Shown one piece after another: positions 34,555-42,888 of a stretch of 64,000 nucleotides of DNA. The translations under genes were made by a program, and so were the position numbers. Source of the stretch: Pseudomonas sp. RIT-PI-r (GTDB taxonomy: Bacteria > Pseudomonadota > Gammaproteobacteria > Pseudomonadales > Pseudomonadaceae); the NCBI RefSeq assembly GCF_001297015.1, contig NZ_LIGE01000038.1, positions 1 through 64,000 of the forward strand, read 5' to 3'. The first letter of the stretch is position 1, and every line of letters begins with the position of its first letter. The notes beneath the pieces are model-generated. The model searched no databases and was not told the DNA's origin. It was given only the letters and a program-made list of their open reading frames with translations.

Positions 34555-35516
34555 GGTGTCTCCTGAAAATGTTGATAGCCCCGGATTTGCGGGGTGATGT
34601 CGTGCCCTTCGCGATCCAGCAGAATCACGCCCTGACCTTCTGACACACGACCGATCACATGGATCGGCCAGCCATTGGCCAACAACGCAGGCAACTCGAC
34701 GGACGGCAGGGTGAAGGCCAGCACGTAATCATCGCCGCCGCTCAGCGCGGCACGCTCGGCGCCGCGCTGACCGAGAAACGCCACTAATGCATCCGACAGC
34801 GGTACGCGCTCGCGTTCAATCTCAAGCCGCACCTGTGATGCCAGCGCGATATGACCGCAATCGGCGAGCAGGCCATCGGAGATATCCAGCGCCGACGTGG
34901 CTTTGCCGCGCAGGGCCTGACCGAGGGCGAGTTGCGGCTGCGGCGACCAGTAATGATCGAGCAGCGGTTGGGCGATAGGCGCTTCGGCGTCACGCTGCCC
35001 CAGCACCAGCGGCAGTGCGCCAGCGGCATTGCCCAGCTCACCGCCGACACATAGCAAGTCACCCGGCTGCGCACCGCTACGGGTCAACGCCAGGCCCGCA
35101 GGCACGCGACCAAACACGGTCACCGTCAGGCTCAACGGCCCGCGCGTGGTATCGCCGCCCACCAACGCAACGCCGCAGTTCTGCGCCATGCGGTTCAAAC
35201 CGTGGGCATAGGCTTGCAACCAATCGGCAGTCACCGTCGGCACAGTCAGGGCAAGGGTAAAGGCAACGGGCGTGGCGCCCATGGCGGCCAGATCGCTGAC
35301 CGCGACGGCCAGCGAGCGCTGACCGAGCAGAAACGGATCGCAGGGGTCGGCGAAATGCACACCGGCCACCAGCGTATCGGTGGAAATCGCCAACTGTTCC
35401 CCGGGGGGAACAGCGAGCAAGGCGCAGTCATCGCCGATCCCCAGAGCAACGCCTTCGCCGCCCTGCGCACAAGGCGCGGCGGCGAAGAAATTGCGGATCA
35501 GCTCGAATTCGCCCAT
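34551..35516 (-). CDS. thiL: Thiamine-monophosphate kinase
   Basis: 321 residues. N-terminal EFELIRNFFA, GIGDDCALL and the STDTLVAGVHF ATP/Mg region, then GGDTTRGPLSLTVTVFG and the C-terminal ALSGGDDYVLAFT. It phosphorylates thiamine monophosphate to thiamine diphosphate, the cofactor needed by Dxs also coded in this window. It follows nusB by 18 bases and overlaps pgpA. Confidence 0.96.
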   Translation of the reverse strand: MGEFELIRNFFAAAPCAQGGEGVALGIGDDCALLAVPPGEQLAISTDTLVAGVHFADPCDPFLLGQRSLAVAVSDLAAMGATPVAFTLALTVPTVTADWLQAYAHGLNRMAQNCGVALVGGDTTRGPLSLTVTVFGRVPAGLALTRSGAQPGDLLCVGGELGNAAGALPLVLGQRDAEAPIAQPLLDHYWSPQPQLALGQALRGKATSALDISDGLLADCGHIALASQVRLEIERERVPLSDALVAFLGQRGAERAALSGGDDYVLAFTLPSVELPALLANGWPIHVIGRVSEGQGVILLDREGHDITPQIRGYQHFQETP

Positions 35517-35534
35517 TGAGGTTTCAAGCGCGTT

Positions 35535-36035
35535 TCAGCGCTTGAACGCCTTCACTTCAGCTTCACGCAGGCGCGGCGCCAGCTTGTCGAGCACGCCGTT
35601 GACGAACTTGTGACCGTCGGTCGAACCGTAGACTTTCGCCAGCTCGATACCTTCGTTGATCACAACGCGGTACGGCACGTCAACGCGCTTGAGCAGTTCC
35701 CAGGTCGACAGGCGCAGTACGCACAGTTCAACCGGGTCGAGCTCTTCGATGGTCAGGTCCAGGCACGGCGCCAGCGCAGTGTCGATCTCGGTCAGACTGG
35801 CCGGAACACCGTGCAGGATGTCGTGGAAGTAGCTGGCATCGGCGAAGGTGAAATCGTTATCGACGCGGAACTGCGCTTCGATTTCGTTCAGCGAAGTACT
35901 GGCCATGTGGCGCTGGTACAACGCTTGAGTCGCCAACTGACGGGCAGCGCGGCGCTTTTCACTTTTCGAAGGCTTGCCGGCGTCGGTTGGACGCGGCTCG
36001 CGCGGGTTGAAACGATCGCTTTCGTCGCTAATCAC
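35535..36035 (-). CDS. nusB: Transcription antitermination factor NusB
   Basis: 166 residues. The helical NusB fold is evident from RRAARQLATQALYQRH, LRLSTWELLKRVDVPYRVVINEGIELAKVYG and HKFVNGVLDKLA. It binds boxA RNA with NusE in rRNA antitermination. It overlaps ribH by four bases (ATGA-type coupling). Confidence 0.96.
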   Translation of the reverse strand: MISDESDRFNPREPRPTDAGKPSKSEKRRAARQLATQALYQRHMASTSLNEIEAQFRVDNDFTFADASYFHDILHGVPASLTEIDTALAPCLDLTIEELDPVELCVLRLSTWELLKRVDVPYRVVINEGIELAKVYGSTDGHKFVNGVLDKLAPRLREAEVKAFKR

Positions 36036-36508
36036 TTGGCCTCCAACTGCGCCAGCAGGCTGACCATTTCCAGAGCGGACAGGGCAGCTTCGGCACCTTT
36101 GTTACCGGCCTTGGTGCCGGAACGTTCGATGGCTTGCTCGATGGAATCAACGGTCAGGACGCCGAAAGCGACCGGCACGCCGAACTCCATGGACACCTGG
36201 GCCAGACCCTTGGTGCACTCGCCTGCCACGTATTCGAAGTGCGGAGTACCGCCACGAATGACCGCGCCGAGGGCGATGATGGCTGCGAATTCACCTTTCT
36301 GGGCGACTTTCTGCGCTACCAGCGGGATTTCGAAGGCGCCAGGTGCGCGGATGATGGTGATGTCGCTTTCGCTCACGCCGTGGCGAACCAGGGCATCAAC
36401 TGCACCGCTGACCAGGCTTTCAACCACGAAGCTGTTGAAACGGCCCACTACCAAAGCGTAGCGGCCTTTAGGGGCGATGAAGGTACCTTCGATGGTCTTC
36501 AGGGTCAT
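36032..36508 (-). CDS. ribH: 6,7-dimethyl-8-ribityllumazine synthase
   Basis: 158 residues. RFNSFVVESLVSGAVDAL, the substrate loop IRAPGAFEIPL and ALGAVIRGGTPHFEYVAGE with the catalytic His are present. It makes the lumazine that RibE turns into riboflavin. ribBA lies 91 bases upstream, with a strong hairpin between them. Confidence 0.97.
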   Translation of the reverse strand: MTLKTIEGTFIAPKGRYALVVGRFNSFVVESLVSGAVDALVRHGVSESDITIIRAPGAFEIPLVAQKVAQKGEFAAIIALGAVIRGGTPHFEYVAGECTKGLAQVSMEFGVPVAFGVLTVDSIEQAIERSGTKAGNKGAEAALSALEMVSLLAQLEAK

Positions 36509-36530
36509 TCGTCAGTTCTCTTAAAGAGCC

Positions 36531-36553
36531 GGGACGCGTCTGCTACGCGTCCC
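36531..36553. other. Perfect intercistronic hairpin between ribBA and ribH
   Basis: GGGACGCGT (36531-36539), loop CTGCT, ACGCGTCCC (36545-36553): a nine-bp GC-rich perfect stem, about 22 bases before the ribH start on the minus strand. No T-run follows, so it is more likely a processing or stability element than a terminator. Confidence 0.6.
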
Positions 36554-36599
36554 TCAGTGATTTATTTGCCGCGAATCGGAGTCCGGAAACAACCGGTCA

Positions 36600-37691
36600 T
36601 TATTCGGAGGGCACGTATTCTACAACTTCCAGATCGAAACCGGATATCGCATTAAATTTCATTGGCGCAGACATCAAGCGCATTTTGCGTACACCGAGGT
36701 CTCGCAGGATCTGCGAACCGGCACCGACGATGCTGTAGGTGGTCGGTTTTTTCGGTGCCGGCTGATCACCGGTTTCACGGATATGCGCCAGCAACACGTC
36801 GCCATCGAGCGGGTGACCGAGCAACAACACTACACCGCTGCCCGCCTCGGCAACCGCCGCCATGGCGGCGCGCAGGCTCCAGCGGCCCGGCTGCTTGACC
36901 ATCAGCAAGTCACGCAGCGGGTCCATGTTGTGCACGCGAACCAGCGTTGGCTCTTCGGCGCAAACAGTGCCCAGGGTCAGCGCCATGTGCACGTCGCCTT
37001 CCACGGAATCACGATAGGTCACCAGGTTGAATTGGCCCAGTTCGCTGTCCAGCGGCTGCTCGGCAATCCGCTGAACGGTACGTTCGTGGATCATCCGGTA
37101 GTGAATCAGGTCGGCAATGGTGCCGATCTTGATGTTGTGCTCAGCCGCGAAAGCTTCCAGTTCGGCGCGACGGGACATGGTGCCGTCGTCGTTCATCACT
37201 TCGCAGATCACTCCGCTCGGCTCGAAACCGGCCATGCGTGCGAGGTCGCAAGCGGCTTCGGTGTGGCCCGCGCGCGCGAGGGTGCCGCCGGCCTGCGCCA
37301 TCAGCGGGAAGATGTGGCCCGGGCTGACGATGTCTTCAGCCTTGGCGTCTTTGGCCGCCGCCGCTTGCACGGTGCGCGCACGGTCAGCGGCGGAGATGCC
37401 GGTGGTCACGCCTTCGGCCGCTTCGATCGAAACGGTGAATTTGGTGCCGAAACCGGAACCATTGCGCGGCGCCATCAGCGGCAGCTTCAACAGTTCGCAG
37501 CGCTCGCGGCTCATCGGCATGCAGATCAGGCCACGGGCGTGCTTGGCCATGAAGTTGATGTGTTCGGCCTGGCAGCACTCGGCGGCCATGATCAGGTCGC
37601 CTTCGTTCTCGCGGTCTTCGTCATCCATGAGGATGACCATCTTGCCTTGGCGGATGTCTTCAACCAGTTCTTCGATGCTATTGAGCGCCAC
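36600..37691 (-). CDS. ribBA: 3,4-dihydroxy-2-butanone-4-phosphate synthase with degenerate cyclohydrolase II domain
   Basis: 363 residues. Residues 1 to about 200 form an intact RibB domain: DDEDRENEGDLIMAAE, FMAKHARGLICMPM, and GHTEAACDLARMAG. The C-terminal part aligns with cyclohydrolase II but, where the zinc cysteines belong, reads VRVHNMDPLRDLLMVKQPGRW with no cysteine, so that half should be inactive in GTP hydrolysis. This agrees with a separate intact ribA. It converts ribulose-5-phosphate to the four-carbon riboflavin precursor. Confidence 0.93.
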   Translation of the reverse strand: MALNSIEELVEDIRQGKMVILMDDEDRENEGDLIMAAECCQAEHINFMAKHARGLICMPMSRERCELLKLPLMAPRNGSGFGTKFTVSIEAAEGVTTGISAADRARTVQAAAAKDAKAEDIVSPGHIFPLMAQAGGTLARAGHTEAACDLARMAGFEPSGVICEVMNDDGTMSRRAELEAFAAEHNIKIGTIADLIHYRMIHERTVQRIAEQPLDSELGQFNLVTYRDSVEGDVHMALTLGTVCAEEPTLVRVHNMDPLRDLLMVKQPGRWSLRAAMAAVAEAGSGVVLLLGHPLDGDVLLAHIRETGDQPAPKKPTTYSIVGAGSQILRDLGVRKMRLMSAPMKFNAISGFDLEVVEYVPSE

Positions 37692-37722
37692 AAGGCACCC
37701 CCCTTCTTTCGAATTTAGAGCT

Positions 37723-38388
37723 TCAGGATTTGAGGTAGCCGTTTTGGGCCAGAAAGCTTTCAGTGATCGTGCCGCCGGATGTCGACTCTGCGGCCTTGTC
37801 GCCCAAAAGCAGACGCTCCAGATAACGTGCCAGCAAATCGACTTCCAGGTTCACCCGGCGACCTGGCGTGTACGACGCCATGATGGTTTCGCTCAGGGTG
37901 TGCGGAATGATCGTCAGCATGAATTCGGCGCCATCGACGGCGTTCACGGTCAGGCTGGTGCCGTCGACAGTGATCGAGCCTTTGTGGGCGATGTACTTGG
38001 CCAGGTCTTTCGGCGCGCGGATGCGAAATTCCACGGCGCGGGCATTGTCACTGCGCGAGACGATTTCGCCGACGCCGTCGACGTGACCGCTGACCAGGTG
38101 CCCGCCGAGACGGGTGGTCGGGGTCAGGGCTTTTTCCAGATTGACCGGGCTGCCGCTTTTCAGGTCATTCATGGCGGTGCAGTCGAGGGTTTCACGGCTG
38201 ACGTCGGCGGCAAAGCCGTCGCCTGGCAGTTCAACGGCAGTCAGGCAGACGCCGTTGACCGCGATGCTGTCGCCGAGTTTGACGTCGCTCAGGTCGAGCT
38301 TGCCGGTGGCGACGTGGACCCGCACATCACCGCCCTTTGGGGTCAATGCGCGGATACTGCCGATGGATTCGATGATGCCGGTAAACAT
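37723..38388 (-). CDS. ribE: Riboflavin synthase (alpha chain)
   Basis: 221 residues with the two repeated lumazine-binding barrels typical of the family: first MFTGIIESIGSI ... NGVCLTAVEL, second GGHLVSGHVDGVGEI ... VDGTSLTVNAVDG. It dismutates two lumazines to riboflavin. The C-terminal tail is slightly long (about 215 is usual). It lies 47 bases after ribD and 31 before ribBA. Confidence 0.95.
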   Translation of the reverse strand: MFTGIIESIGSIRALTPKGGDVRVHVATGKLDLSDVKLGDSIAVNGVCLTAVELPGDGFAADVSRETLDCTAMNDLKSGSPVNLEKALTPTTRLGGHLVSGHVDGVGEIVSRSDNARAVEFRIRAPKDLAKYIAHKGSITVDGTSLTVNAVDGAEFMLTIIPHTLSETIMASYTPGRRVNLEVDLLARYLERLLLGDKAAESTSGGTITESFLAQNGYLKS

Positions 38389-38435
38389 GGGGTTCTCCTT
38401 GAGAACTGAGCCAGCGCTAACGCGATGGCCGGGAA

Positions 38436-39569
38436 TTATACGCTCGCCGAAAGGACAGGGTTGGCAGTGACTCGCCAGTCATCGCCCACCGCGCGAATTT
38501 CAGTGATTTTCAGCTCCGGCGCATCCTTCATATGGGCCAGCGGCCAGTCCAGCAATGGACGCGCCGTGGAACCGAGAAACTTGCCGGCGATGAAGATCAC
38601 GAACTCATCGACCAGACCCAGCTGAGCAAAGGCGCCGGCCAGACGTGGGCCCGCCTCGACCAGCACTTCGTTGACGCCGCGACCGGCCAGTTCGATCAGC
38701 AATTGATGCAAATCGACCTGCCCGTCCTCACCCGGCACGATCAGGCACTCGGGACCGTGAGCGTATTGCTCTTCGATCGCGACACAGGTGGCGACCAACG
38801 CCGGGCCGGCCTTGAAGAACGGCGCATCCAGCGGCACCCGTAGGCGGCCGTCGATCAATACGCGTAGCGGCGGACGGCTCATGGCCAATGCGGTTTGTTC
38901 GGCATCCAGACCCAATTCATCGGCCCGCACAGTCAAACGCGCGCCATCGGCCAGTACCGTGTCGGCACCGGTCAGCACCACGGCGGCCTCAGCGCGCAGA
39001 CGCTGTACGGCTGAACGTGCGGCCGGGCCGGTGATCCATTGGCTCTCGCCGTTTTCCATCGCTGTACGACCGTCGAGGCTCATGGCCAACTTGACCCGCA
39101 CGAACGGCAAGCCGTGTTCCATGCGTTTCAGAAAACCTTGATTGAGCTTGCGCGCTTCAGCTTCCAGTACACCGCTTTCAGTGGCGATACCGGCATCGGC
39201 CAGGCGCTGCAATCCACGTCCGGCAACCTGCGGATTAGGGTCACGCATCGCTGCGACCACGCGGCCTACGCCAGCATTCACCAGCGCATCGGCGCACGGC
39301 GGCGTGCGGCCATGGTGGCTGCACGGTTCGAGGGTCACATAAGCGGTCGCGCCTCGGGCTAGCTCACCGGCGGCGCGCAACGCATGGACTTCAGCGTGCG
39401 GTTCGCCGGCACGTTCATGCCAGCCTTCGCCGACAATCTGCCCGTCGCGCACCACCACACAACCCACCCGAGGATTGGGATGGGTGGTGTAGTGACCTTT
39501 GCGCGCCAGTTCCAGCGCACGCGCCATGAAGTGGGCGTCGAGGATGGCCTGCTCGGCGGCGGCGGTCAT
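38436..39569 (-). CDS. ribD: Bifunctional riboflavin deaminase/reductase RibD
   Basis: 377 residues. The N-terminal zinc deaminase has HAEVHALRAAGE and the ligand pair in PCSHHGRTPPCADAL. The C-terminal reductase contains RVKLAMSLDGRTA and EAGPRLAGAF. It carries out the second and third steps of the pathway. Its ATG overlaps the nrdR stop by four bases. Confidence 0.96.
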   Translation of the reverse strand: MTAAAEQAILDAHFMARALELARKGHYTTHPNPRVGCVVVRDGQIVGEGWHERAGEPHAEVHALRAAGELARGATAYVTLEPCSHHGRTPPCADALVNAGVGRVVAAMRDPNPQVAGRGLQRLADAGIATESGVLEAEARKLNQGFLKRMEHGLPFVRVKLAMSLDGRTAMENGESQWITGPAARSAVQRLRAEAAVVLTGADTVLADGARLTVRADELGLDAEQTALAMSRPPLRVLIDGRLRVPLDAPFFKAGPALVATCVAIEEQYAHGPECLIVPGEDGQVDLHQLLIELAGRGVNEVLVEAGPRLAGAFAQLGLVDEFVIFIAGKFLGSTARPLLDWPLAHMKDAPELKITEIRAVGDDWRVTANPVLSASV

Positions 39570-40030
39570 TCTTTCACCGGTTCGCGGGCGAGGCGGTCGA
39601 TTTCTTCGCGGAATTCGTTGAGGTCCTGGAAGCGCTTGTACACCGAAGCGAAACGGATGTAGGCGACTTCATCAAGCTTTTGCAGCTCGGCCATGACCAG
39701 TTCGCCGACCACGAGGGATTTGACCTCGCGCTCGCCGGTGGCGCGCAGCTTGTGCTTGATGTGAACCAGAGAGGATTCGAGGCGCTCGACGCTCACCGGA
39801 CGTTTCTCCAGGGCGCGTTGCATGCCGGCACGGAGTTTTTCTTCGTCGAACGGTTGGCGGCTGCCGTCGGTTTTGATCAGGCGCGGCAACACCAGTTCGG
39901 CCGTCTCGAACGTCGTGAAACGTTCGCCGCAGGCCAGGCATTCACGCCGGCGGCGCACCTGTTCGCCCTCGGCGACCAGACGCGAGTCGATGACCTTGGT
40001 GTCGTTGGCACCGCAGAAGGGACAGTGCAT
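39566..40030 (-). CDS. nrdR: Transcriptional repressor NrdR
   Basis: 154 residues from the ATG at 40030. The zinc ribbon has Cys pairs at MHCPFCG and CLACGERF; the ATP-cone follows (LPRLIKTDGSRQPFDEEKLRAG). It represses ribonucleotide reductase genes in response to bound nucleotides. It heads the nrdR-ribD cluster; the link is positional rather than functional. Confidence 0.97.
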   Translation of the reverse strand: MHCPFCGANDTKVIDSRLVAEGEQVRRRRECLACGERFTTFETAELVLPRLIKTDGSRQPFDEEKLRAGMQRALEKRPVSVERLESSLVHIKHKLRATGEREVKSLVVGELVMAELQKLDEVAYIRFASVYKRFQDLNEFREEIDRLAREPVKE

Positions 40031-40158
40031 GGTGGCTGGCAACAAAAAAAGGGAGGGCCATGGTAGCGCATCCCGGTGGCAAGACAAGCCATAGGCTTTG
40101 CGGTATACAGAACGGCATGATCGTTTGATCCATGGATTTCATTTTGCCGGAGCATCCA

Positions 40159-40623
40159 ATGCCGTTACGTCCGCTCGTTTTGCTCAGTCTTTTCAGCCTG
40201 CTGGTGGCCTGTGGCAGCGATGCACCCAAGCCTCAGCCGCCGACGCCAGGCCCCGCGCCGCAACAGGCGCAGAAAAAAGCCAAAGAGGCCGCCGAACTTG
40301 GCCCGCTGCCCGCCTATCAACGCGAATTGAGTGGCACCCTTCAGGGCGTGCCGGCCGGTGCCGAAGTCGAGCTGGCGTTGCTGGTGATCGATGCAAAGGA
40401 TCGCCCGCAACAATTGCTCGCCAGTTCCAGCCTGATCGGCAACAACCAGGTTCTACCGTTCCGCCTGCGTTTCAACCCGGACGCCTTCCCGGCCGGTGCG
40501 CGGGTTGAGTTGCGCGGTCGCGCCAGCCAGTCCGGCCAGTTGATCCTGCATCTGCCATCGCAAACCATCACCCAGCCGACCACTCAGGCGCTGGGCCAAC
40601 TGCAATTTGTCAAAGCACCATGA
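40159..40623 (+). CDS. YbaY-family lipoprotein
   Basis: 154 residues from the ATG at 40159 (GGAG seven bases upstream). Lipobox LLVACG gives a lipidated Cys near residue 18. A Pro/Gln-rich linker follows, then a type III secretion-pilotin-like YbaY beta domain (LSGTLQGVPAGAEVELALLVID, PFRLRFNP). The stop overlaps the methyltransferase start. Role unknown; probably held at the outer membrane. Confidence 0.75.
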   Translation: MPLRPLVLLSLFSLLVACGSDAPKPQPPTPGPAPQQAQKKAKEAAELGPLPAYQRELSGTLQGVPAGAEVELALLVIDAKDRPQQLLASSSLIGNNQVLPFRLRFNPDAFPAGARVELRGRASQSGQLILHLPSQTITQPTTQALGQLQFVKAP

Positions 40624-41276
40624 CGGCACCGCTCGACCTGCAACAGGCGTTAGGTGAACTGCTCGGCGACGCCAGACTCAAGGTCTGTGCGTTGCCGGAC
40701 ACCGAATTGCAGCTGTGGCTGATCGATGGCGACAACATGGATCGCCAATTCAGTCAGGACGAAATCCAGCGAATTCTGCACGAGCCACCCTATTGGGGTT
40801 TCTGCTGGGCCAGCGGTCTGGCGGTGGCGCGTTATCTGGCGGAGTTCCCCGAGTGGGTGCGCGGCAAGCGTGTGCTGGATTTCGGCGCGGGTTCCGGGAT
40901 TGCCGGGATCGCGGCGGTTAAGGCCGGGGCGCTGGAGGTGGTAGCCTGCGATCTCGATCCGCTGGCTATTTCCGCGTGCCGGGCGAATGCCGCGCTGAAT
41001 AATGTCGAGATGAGTTATTCGACGGATTTCTTTGCCGAGGCCGACCGGTTCGATCTGATTCTGGTGGCTGACGTGTTGTACGACCGGGCGAATCTGCCGT
41101 TACTCGATGCGTTTTTAAGCCGTGGGCGAGAGGCGTTGGTGGCGGATTCTCGGGTTCGGGATTTTCGGCATCCGTTGTATGAGCGCATTGAAATGCTTGA
41201 GGCGATGACGTTGCCGGATCTGGCGGAGCCTGAGGAATTTCGGCATGTCAGCCTGTACCACGCGCGGCGTGATTGA
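40620..41276 (+). CDS. Class I SAM-dependent methyltransferase (METTL20/PrmA-like)
   Basis: 218 residues. SAM motif I is VLDFGAGSGIAGIAA, motif II VVACDLDPLA, and the post-motif LILVADVLYDRANLP resembles the DxxY of electron-transfer-flavoprotein lysine methyltransferases. PPYWGFCWASG upstream fits that group. A protein lysine is the probable target, but this is inference. It overlaps the lipoprotein gene by four bases. Confidence 0.82.
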   Translation: MTAPLDLQQALGELLGDARLKVCALPDTELQLWLIDGDNMDRQFSQDEIQRILHEPPYWGFCWASGLAVARYLAEFPEWVRGKRVLDFGAGSGIAGIAAVKAGALEVVACDLDPLAISACRANAALNNVEMSYSTDFFAEADRFDLILVADVLYDRANLPLLDAFLSRGREALVADSRVRDFRHPLYERIEMLEAMTLPDLAEPEEFRHVSLYHARRD

Positions 41277-41283
41277 AATCGTT

Positions 41284-41385
41284 AAAAGATCGCAGCCTTC
41301 GGCAGCTCCTACAGTGATCGGTTTTGTCGTCCATATTGCGGGCGGACACTGAACCTGTAGGAGCTGCCGAAGGCTGCGATCTTTT
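41284..41385. repeat. REP-like inverted pair, family A (tail-to-tail)
   Basis: AAAAGATCGCAGCCTTCGGC at 41284 faces its complement, ending GCGATCTTTT at 41385. Arms are in the opposite order to the copy at 2346. Confidence 0.87.
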
Positions 41386-41432
41386 GCGCCACCGCTTATA
41401 GTGCGTTCATTAACGCTTTGACGAGATCCCCC

Positions 41433-42305
41433 ATGAGTGAGCAAACGCCGTACATCTTCGACGCCACGACGGCCGATTTCGACCAGTCGGTGATCGAGGC
41501 TTCTTTCAACAAACCGGTGCTGGTGGATTTCTGGGCCGAGTGGTGTGCGCCGTGCAAGGCGTTGATGCCGATGTTGCAGGGCATCGCCGAGAGCTATCAG
41601 GGCGAGTTGCTGCTGGCCAAGGTCAACTGCGACATCGAGCAGGACATCGTCGCCCGTTTCGGCATTCGCAGCCTGCCGACCGTAGTGCTGTTCAAGGACG
41701 GTCAACCGGTCGACGGTTTTGCCGGTGCACAACCGGAATCCGCCGTGCGCGCCCTGCTTGAGCCACATGTGCAGATGCCACCACCGGCCGCAGCCGATCC
41801 GTTCGAGCAGGCTCAGGCGTTGTTCGATGACGGTCGTTACGCCGATGCCGAAGCGGCGCTGGTGGTCATGCTCAATGAAGACAACACCAATGCCAAGGCG
41901 CTGATTCTCTATGCCCGTTGCCTGACTGAGCGCGGCGAACTGGGCGAAGCGCAGGCCGTGCTGGATGCGGTCAAGAGTGATGAGCACAAAGCCGCACTGG
42001 CCGGCGCCAAGGCGCAGATCAAATTCCTTGGCCTGGCGCGTGATCTGCCGGATGCCGCCGACCTGAAAGCGCGGCTGGCGAAAGATCCACAGGACGATGA
42101 AGCGGTGTATCAACTGGCGATCCAGCAACTGGCGCGTCAGCAGTACGAAGCGGCGCTGGATGCACTACTGAAGCTGTTCATCCGCAACCGCAACTATGGC
42201 GAAGGTCTGCCGCACAAAACCTTGCTGCAGGTGTTCGAGTTGCTGGGCAATGATCATCCGCTGGTGACGGTGTACCGCCGCAAGATGTTTGCTGCGCTTT
42301 ATTAA
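41433..42305 (+). CDS. cnoX: CnoX-type thioredoxin with TPR tail (YbbN)
   Basis: 290 residues from the ATG at 41433. The N-terminal thioredoxin fold has an active site WCAPCK at 37-42, so both redox cysteines are present, unlike E. coli CnoX (SxxC). The remainder holds tetratricopeptide-like helices (PFEQAQALFDDGRYADAEAALV, AVYQLAIQQLARQQYEAALDAL). The family keeps proteins reduced and hands them to GroEL under oxidative stress. Monocistronic, flanked by REP repeats on both sides. Confidence 0.86.
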   Translation: MSEQTPYIFDATTADFDQSVIEASFNKPVLVDFWAEWCAPCKALMPMLQGIAESYQGELLLAKVNCDIEQDIVARFGIRSLPTVVLFKDGQPVDGFAGAQPESAVRALLEPHVQMPPPAAADPFEQAQALFDDGRYADAEAALVVMLNEDNTNAKALILYARCLTERGELGEAQAVLDAVKSDEHKAALAGAKAQIKFLGLARDLPDAADLKARLAKDPQDDEAVYQLAIQQLARQQYEAALDALLKLFIRNRNYGEGLPHKTLLQVFELLGNDHPLVTVYRRKMFAALY

Positions 42306-42388
42306 GATCAAAAGATCGCAGCCTGCGGCAGCTCCTACATTGGGATCGTGTACACCCTTGCAGGAGCTGCCGCAGGCTGCGATCTTTT
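42306..42388. repeat. REP-like inverted pair, family A (tail-to-tail)
   Basis: GATCAAAAGATCGCAGCCTG at 42306 faces CAGGCTGCGATCTTTT ending at 42388. It lies one base after the cnoX stop and just beyond the stop of the convergent unknown gene. Confidence 0.87.
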
Positions 42389-42393
42389 GCGGT

Positions 42394-42753
42394 TCACTCG
42401 ATCCAGCTGTAGAGCGGCGTACCCCCGCCGCTCACCACTTTCACGTCCGAACTGTGGCGCAGGCGTACCAGCAAGCGCTTGCCCGCCGCCGCGCTGCCCG
42501 TCAGTCCTTCAAGCTGATCAAGCAGATCCGGCCCGCTGAGTTGCCCGGCCTTGCGCAACAGATCCTTGGCCACCTGCCACAACGCGTCGTCCTGATTCAG
42601 CGGTTTCGCCGCTGGCGCCGACGCGGCGACCTCAGGTTGGGTGATCGGTGCCTGCGCATTCAGCGCCGAACCGAGCCTGGCCCAGTCGTTGTCATCCAGT
42701 TCCACCATCAAGTCCACCGGCACGTCGCCGACGGTTCCGCGTATCCGCAACAT
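42394..42753 (-). CDS. Conserved small protein, unknown
   Basis: 119 residues. N-terminal beta-rich segment (MLRIRGTVGDVPVDLMVELD), an Ala/Pro linker, a helical middle (DDALWQVAKDLLRKAG) and a basic C-terminus (GKRLLVRLRHSSDVKVV). No signal peptide, no membrane helix. It is divergent from the zinc operon and convergent with cnoX. No family recognised. Confidence 0.6.
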   Translation of the reverse strand: MLRIRGTVGDVPVDLMVELDDNDWARLGSALNAQAPITQPEVAASAPAAKPLNQDDALWQVAKDLLRKAGQLSGPDLLDQLEGLTGSAAAGKRLLVRLRHSSDVKVVSGGGTPLYSWIE

Positions 42754-42839
42754 TGAGTTCGCTCCCGCACATTTATGACCTGCATGCTCCCACGGGACTT
42801 GTGCAACGCCAAGCGCACGGGCAAACTCTGCGGACTTTC

Positions 42840-42857
42840 GTTATAAGATTACATAAC
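42840..42857. promoter_or_regulatory. Zur-like box upstream of the zinc operon
   Basis: GTTATAAGATTACATAAC is an AT-rich inverted repeat (GTTAT...ATAAC) of the kind bound by Zur in gamma-proteobacteria. It lies 31 bases before the ATG at 42889, where it would cover the promoter. The orthologous P. aeruginosa operon PA4063-PA4066 is zinc-repressed. Confidence 0.65.
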
Positions 42858-42888
42858 AAACTCTTCACTTTACTTCCCGGAGACCATC

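Noticed and set aside
36509..40158. FMN riboswitch in the riboflavin cluster
   Set aside because: All gaps are 90 bases or shorter except 40031-40158, and none shows the conserved RFN stems.
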